From assembly GCA_947259075.1 (NCBI GenBank), contig CAMYKQ010000035.1:1-64000 (forward strand): a stretch of 64,000 nucleotides of DNA. Reading direction: 5' to 3'. Below are positions 60,441-64,000 of the stretch, piece after piece. A program made the position numbers and the translations under genes. The notes beneath the pieces were generated by a model, which was given only the letters and a program-made list of their open reading frames with translations, ran no database searches and was not told where the DNA came from. The stretch's first letter is position 1. Each line of letters begins with the position of its first letter. The DNA is from an uncultured Gammaproteobacteria bacterium (GTDB taxonomy: Bacteria > Pseudomonadota > Gammaproteobacteria > DRLM01).

Positions 60441-62411
60441 ATGTATAACTCGTTTTATGGCTTCGCGGATGACCCGTTCCGGGCGGTACCGGATCAGCGG
60501 TACGCCTATGCCCATCACAGCTATCGCGCCGCAAAACAACTGTTGACGCGCAGCGTCTCTCAAGGAGCGGGCATCATCCTTGTCACGGGTGGCGCCGGCA
60601 CGGGCAAGACCACCTTATTGGGCGATTTCCTATCCGGGTATCCTTCCGAGAAACTCTTTGCCCTACACCTCGGCGCCAGCCCAGCCGACCCCGATTTTTT
60701 GTTTAATGGTCTGAGCGCCGCCGCCGGCATCAACCCCGCTGGTGCCGATAGCGATACCCAGCTGCGGCAAATAGAAACCTTCCTGAAGGAGCAACGGGAT
60801 ACGGGGCGCCGCGCACTCGTCGTCATCGATGAGGCGCATACCATGGTTTATGCCAGCTTGGAGCAACTACACGCCTGTAGTGCATGGCAGTACGACGGGG
60901 CGGCCCTGGTCCAGTTCATCCTCCTTGGAGAGGAGACATTGCCGGATATCATGAAATGCCTTGAACCGCGGACCGCGCGCGGCGAGGGTGGCACTACCGT
61001 AAAACTGGAGCCCATCCTCATTGGGGAGACACGGGCCTTGGTGGAATATCGTCTAAAATTGGCCTGGTGGGAAGATGATCCAAACATCTCTACCAATGCA
61101 TACGAACTCATTCACCGGTATGCCTTGGGCGTGCCGGGCAAGATCGTGCTGATCTGTAAAAAACTGATTCAGTACGGCGAGCACGAAAATCAACACACGC
61201 TCGACGCCAATGATGTGCGCATCGTGATAAGCCAGCTCATCAGTGAGCTCGCCAGTCAGTCCGCCATTCAACCCCATCCGAGACACGAAACCAGCGTGAG
61301 CACCGACCCGCTCCCTCAGCCACGAGAACAGGGTCCGGGCACGCCCAAGCGCTCCACCAAGCCCGCCGTTGCTCATAAAGCGAAAGCGCTTCTTGATGGC
61401 TTCGGAGACGATCCGGTTGTGAAGAAAAGTCTGCCGGATGCTCAACCCGCGTTGTTACCCCCCGCTGCGCCCTTCAAGAAATTGGAGCTCCTGCTAGAAA
61501 CCGCCACGGAGAAAAATGCAGCCGCTACGGCTACGCAGGCCACACGGGCCACACGCTACGGAGATGACCTGTTCGGTTACGTGCACGCTTTACCCCAAGA
61601 ATCCAGTGAACGGATGCGTGAAAAACTGCGGGTCGCGACCATGAAGAGGCGCGTCAAAACCGCCGCCTTTATCTTATTATTGCTTGGCGGTGCCGTGGCA
61701 GGCGCCGCGTATTTCTTAAACCCGGACCTCAATCAATATATCCCCGAGCTCGCGGAGGCGCGCCAGCAAGAGGCACACCCCCCCTCAGGCGAGGCTAATA
61801 AGGTTGTGATTAGGGAGGACCAAGCGGCACGAGAGGAGACAGCTCAGGAGCAAGCAGCGCGAGAACAGGCGGCACGAGAACAGGCAGCACGAGAACAGGC
61901 AGCACGAGAACAGGCAGCACGAGAACAGGCAGCACGAGAACAGGCAGCACGAGAACAGGCAGCGCGAGAGCAGGCAGCGCGAGAGCAGGCAGCGCGAGAA
62001 CAGGCAGCGCGAGAGCAGGCGGCACGAGAACAGCCGGCACGAGAACAGCCGGCACGAGAACAGGCGGCACGAGAACAGGCGGCACGAGAACAGGCGGCAC
62101 GAGAACAGGCGGCACGAGAACAGGCGGCGCGGCCAAAGGCGGTACGCGAGGCCGCCATTGACATCGCGGTCCTCAGCCATAAATTGACGACTCACAACTC
62201 CGCGAGGTGGATAAGCCAGAAGAATGTCTATGGTTTCTACGTGGGCAATGTCCTAAACGCCGAGTATTCCCAGGATCAGGGCATCTTGACGGTCACCGCC
62301 GATAAAAAGGGCGCAGAACTCCGTTGTGTCTTCTCCGTCTCTAAGGCCCAGGGTGTGAGTGCACCCTGCAGTGAACTTCTCAGCGAATTGAGCAAGTACG
62401 TATCGCATTAG
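60441..62411 (+). CDS. GspA/ExeA-DamX-type ATPase with repeat and NAEY domain
   Basis: 656 residues. Residues 1-280 are a cytoplasmic AAA domain of the GspA/ExeA type: MYNSFYGFADDPFRAVPD, Walker A GGAGTGKTT at 50-58, Walker B ALVVIDEAH at 125-133. A variable linker leads to one membrane helix at about 403-428 (AAFILLLLGGAVAGAAYFL). A repeat of about 18 copies of the pentapeptide AAREQ (residues about 474-563) follows in the periplasm. The last 76 residues are the domain also found in the lipoproteins at 2810-3424 and 9014-9436 (VYGFYVGNVLNAEYSQDQG, LRCVFSV, SAPCSELLSEL). In DamX/ExeA relatives this position holds a SPOR or other peptidoglycan-binding domain. No Gsp/Exe secretion genes are nearby. 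Confidence 0.9.
   Translation: MYNSFYGFADDPFRAVPDQRYAYAHHSYRAAKQLLTRSVSQGAGIILVTGGAGTGKTTLLGDFLSGYPSEKLFALHLGASPADPDFLFNGLSAAAGINPAGADSDTQLRQIETFLKEQRDTGRRALVVIDEAHTMVYASLEQLHACSAWQYDGAALVQFILLGEETLPDIMKCLEPRTARGEGGTTVKLEPILIGETRALVEYRLKLAWWEDDPNISTNAYELIHRYALGVPGKIVLICKKLIQYGEHENQHTLDANDVRIVISQLISELASQSAIQPHPRHETSVSTDPLPQPREQGPGTPKRSTKPAVAHKAKALLDGFGDDPVVKKSLPDAQPALLPPAAPFKKLELLLETATEKNAAATATQATRATRYGDDLFGYVHALPQESSERMREKLRVATMKRRVKTAAFILLLLGGAVAGAAYFLNPDLNQYIPELAEARQQEAHPPSGEANKVVIREDQAAREETAQEQAAREQAAREQAAREQAAREQAAREQAAREQAAREQAAREQAAREQAAREQAAREQAAREQPAREQPAREQAAREQAAREQAAREQAAREQAARPKAVREAAIDIAVLSHKLTTHNSARWISQKNVYGFYVGNVLNAEYSQDQGILTVTADKKGAELRCVFSVSKAQGVSAPCSELLSELSKYVSH
61861..62130. 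repeat. 15-bp tandem repeat, 18 units, in the ATPase gene
   Basis: Units of consensus GAGAACAGGCRGCAC run continuously from 61861 to about 62130 and encode E-Q-A-A-R. A few units have GAGAGCAG or CCGGCAC (giving Pro), so copies are ordered in blocks. The unit length keeps frame. Because it is 15 bp, the antisense frames stay open too. The block is likely to vary in copy number between strains. Confidence 0.95.
62181..62411 (+). other. C-terminal NAEY-type domain of the ATPase
   Basis: This is the coding segment of the unassigned roughly 75-residue domain shared with two lipoproteins. Conserved features are Y-x-[YF]-x-[VI]-G-x-x-x-N-A-E-Y, a following strand ([LI]-[ST]-[VI]), Cys-x-[YF], a second Cys and a C-terminal amphipathic helix. 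Confidence 0.8.
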
Positions 62412-62547
62412 CATCAGATCACCGCCTCGACTACGTATAAGACAAAAAGGTAAAGGGGCGCGAAAGCTAAAAGAGGGGTAAATACGGCGCGATTTTGCGC
62501 GTCTTTTCGCTTCAGATTAAGCTCACTTTGCTTTACAATGCGCGCCT

Positions 62548-62651
62548 AGCGAGACGGTGAAATGTTCGAGCGGTTGACGGTATTTAGCAGCTGGCCGTCT
62601 ACCTCATTGAAACATAAGTAAACACCGGGGGTTCAAATCCCTTCCTCTCCA
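62548..62651 (+). pseudogene. Decayed tRNA-Ser-like sequence
   Basis: The 3' end CCTCTCC (62644-62650) equals the acceptor end of the tRNA-Ser at 40316. It is preceded by a T-arm-like GGGGGTTCAAATCCC and, near the 5' end, by TTCGAGCGGTTGACGG, matching a serine D-arm. The 5' acceptor reads about GAGACGG where GGAGAGG would be needed. No normal anticodon stem-loop can be drawn, and CCA is not encoded. I therefore call it a remnant of a tRNA-Ser gene that stands just upstream of ffs. Confidence 0.55.
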
Positions 62652-62700
62652 ATGTTTTCATTTCTGCCCTGCACGCTCGCGCGTGATGGCTGCAAATTAT

Positions 62701-62812
62701 GGCGGTCCGGGCCGGTCCTCCCGCAACGATACGCTGTGAACCCCGTCAGGCCCGGAAGGGAGCAGCGGCAGCAGCGGATTCGTGTGCCGGGTCCGGGCGG
62801 GTTCGGGCCGCC
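62701..62812 (+). ncRNA. ffs: Signal recognition particle 4.5S RNA
   Basis: About 112 bases. The universal SRP core GTCAGGCCCGGAAGGGAGCA is at 62745-62764, with the apical loop GGAAG. The ends GGCGGTCCGGGCC and GGGTTCGGGCCGCC pair to close a long hairpin. Location directly upstream of dnaX is the arrangement I know from other gammaproteobacteria. The RNA binds Ffh and targets membrane proteins co-translationally. Confidence 0.95.
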
Positions 62813-62892
62813 ACCCTTTTCTCCCGCCGCGCCGCCGCGAATTCGGTTACAATGCCTGGCATCCTTTGGCTCGAATGTAACCACGAATCAGC

Positions 62893-64000
62893 ATGAGTTA
62901 CCAAGTCCTTGCCCGTAAATGGCGGCCCCGCAATTTCCAGGAAATGATGGGCCAAGAGCATGTGCTGCGCGCGCTCATCAACGCCTTGGACCATCAGCGC
63001 CTGCACCACGCCTACCTGTTCACCGGCACCCGCGGCGTGGGCAAGACCACCGTGGCGCGCATCTTCGCCAAATCCCTCAATTGCGAACAAGGCGTCAGTT
63101 CTAGACCCTGCGGGGTCTGCGGCGCCTGCCGCGAGATCGACGATGGCCGTTTCGTCGATTTGATCGAAGTCGACGCCGCCTCGCGCACCAAGGTGGAAGA
63201 CACCCGCGAGCTGCTGGAGAACGTGCAATACGCGCCCAGCAGCGGCCGTTTTAAGGTCTACCTCATCGACGAGGTGCACATGCTCTCCACCCACAGCTTC
63301 AACGCCTTGTTGAAGACCCTGGAAGAGCCGCCGCCGCATGTGAAATTCTTGCTGGCCACCACCGATCCGCAGCGCCTGCCGGTGACCATCCTGTCGCGCT
63401 GCCTGCAATTCAATCTCAAGCGCATGGCCCCCGAGACCATCCGCGAGCATCTGACTCATGTGCTGCAACAAGAGGGCGTGCAGAGCGAAGCGGCGGCCTT
63501 GGCGCATCTCGCCCGCGCGGCGGACGGCAGCATGCGCGACGCCCTGAGTCTGCTGGATCAGGCCATCGCCTTCGGCGGCGGCCAGGTCAACGAGGCCGAT
63601 GTGAGCGCCATGCTGGGCAGTCTCGAACACGGCCAAATCGTCGCCTTGGCCGAGGCCTTGGCCGCGCGTGACGGCGATGCCCTATTGCGACACAGCGCCG
63701 CGCTGGCGGAATTCGCGCCGGATTACGACGGCGTCTTGGCCGAGTTGCTCTCGCTGCTGTATCACATCGCCGTGGCGCAGGCCGTGCCCACGGCGGCGCA
63801 TGATGAAGTGCAGGGCGCGGCGGCCGCGCGGCTCGCTAGTTTGATCAGCCCCGAGGACGTGCAATTGTTTTATCAGATTGCCTTGATCGGGCGGCGTGAT
63901 CTGCCTTTGGCGCCCAGCGCCCGCGGCGGTTTTGAAATGGTGTTGCTGCGCATGCTGGCCTTCGTGCCCGCCGCGGAAGGCGCGCAAGCCGGCGTGCCGC
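62893..64000 (+). CDS. dnaX: DNA polymerase III subunit gamma/tau (5' part)
   Basis: 369 codons are present; the gene runs off the window. Start ATG at 62893 gives the standard N-terminus SYQVLARKWRPRNFQEMMGQ. Motifs of the clamp-loader AAA domain follow: Walker A TGTRGVGKTT near residue 45, the zinc-binding module with CGVCGACREIDDG, Walker B VYLIDEVHMLS near 127, SRCLQF (arginine finger) and LDQAIAFGGG. Gamma/tau drives loading of the beta clamp at the replication fork. Any programmed frameshift site that would make gamma lies beyond the window. Confidence 0.98.
   Translation, partial: MSYQVLARKWRPRNFQEMMGQEHVLRALINALDHQRLHHAYLFTGTRGVGKTTVARIFAKSLNCEQGVSSRPCGVCGACREIDDGRFVDLIEVDAASRTKVEDTRELLENVQYAPSSGRFKVYLIDEVHMLSTHSFNALLKTLEEPPPHVKFLLATTDPQRLPVTILSRCLQFNLKRMAPETIREHLTHVLQQEGVQSEAAALAHLARAADGSMRDALSLLDQAIAFGGGQVNEADVSAMLGSLEHGQIVALAEALAARDGDALLRHSAALAEFAPDYDGVLAELLSLLYHIAVAQAVPTAAHDEVQGAAAARLASLISPEDVQLFYQIALIGRRDLPLAPSARGGFEMVLLRMLAFVPAAEGAQAGVP

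Noticed and set aside
61861-62130. Tandem repeats as a CRISPR array
   Set aside because: Units are contiguous with no unique spacers, are only 15 bp long and lie within a coding frame.
61785-62195. Three long antisense frames opposite the repeat, rich in Cys/Leu/Phe, Val/Pro or Ala/Cys/Ser
   Set aside because: They are by-products of a 15-bp repeat that keeps all frames open; they have no ribosome binding site and oppose a well-supported gene.
62181-62411. The C-terminal domain of the ATPase as a SPOR domain
   Set aside because: Length and position fit, but the residue pattern (NAEY motif, two Cys) does not follow the SPOR consensus.
60441-62411. A type II secretion locus around the ExeA-like ATPase
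   Set aside because: No gspB/exeB or other gsp gene is adjacent; the neighbours are ffs-dnaX and apbE.
62652-62918. Short plus-strand coding frames around 62650-62918
   Set aside because: They cross the 4.5S RNA gene and run into the dnaX start; they are non-coding.

Overview
The window is G+C-rich (about 60% by eye) bacterial chromosome. The gene content points to a Gram-negative gammaproteobacterium: 4.5S RNA directly upstream of dnaX, a dapC-dapD-arsC/Spx-dapE cluster, SlyD, YchJ, LpoB-type and LPP20 lipoproteins, a MapZ/PA4608-like PilZ protein, a GspA/ExeA-DamX-type ATPase and many outer-membrane barrels. I cannot name the genus. I see no prophage, insertion sequence or CRISPR array.

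Layout. 1-379 is a non-coding repeat region with a MITE-like element. 380-3424 (minus) holds a secreted protein of unknown function, an alpha/beta hydrolase and a lipoprotein. 3623-5254 holds a small unknown gene plus mtnD-mtnC (methionine salvage). 5979-8961 holds a secreted PQQ-type sugar dehydrogenase fused to a CHRD domain, and convergent dusA. 9014-15623 holds a second small lipoprotein, aroE, a YadG/YadH-type ABC exporter, a PilZ protein and radA. 15750-19195 holds Tim44-like, YchJ, SlyD, DUF4124 and PilZ proteins. 19311-22962 is the lysine/diaminopimelate cluster. 23139-28226 holds an EamA transporter, a YccA/BI-1 protein, MgtE, a soluble MgtE-like paralogue and a small MscS-like channel. 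28368-32082 is a lipoprotein operon with LpoB. 32190-35342 is putA. 35466-40162 is a three-gene envelope-sensing operon: response regulator, LysM-FecR protein and CHASE2 kinase. A tRNA-Ser(GGA) follows.

40629-60014 is the most unusual part. A ten-gene minus-strand operon encodes two outer-membrane barrels (one with SH3), a TlpA-like thioredoxin, a DUF4266 lipoprotein ending in a Gly/Cys tail, a DUF3570 barrel, a coiled-coil periplasmic protein, three TPR proteins and a small periplasmic protein. Beside it are an HzsA-like two-haem lipoprotein, a divergent run of CxxCH proteins (one with LamG) plus a Tat-exported DUF1501-like protein, and an ApbE flavin transferase. Together they look like an extracytoplasmic redox and envelope-assembly system, although the substrate cannot be read from sequence.

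The window ends with a GspA/DamX-type ATPase, a decayed tRNA-Ser-like sequence, ffs and the 5' part of dnaX. The ATPase carries an 18-unit 15-bp tandem repeat and ends in a C-terminal domain that also ends the two small lipoproteins at 2810 and 9014. I could not assign this roughly 75-residue domain (Y-x-[YF]-x-[VI]-G-x-x-x-N-A-E-Y, then two cysteines) to any family I know. It is the best candidate here for something undescribed.
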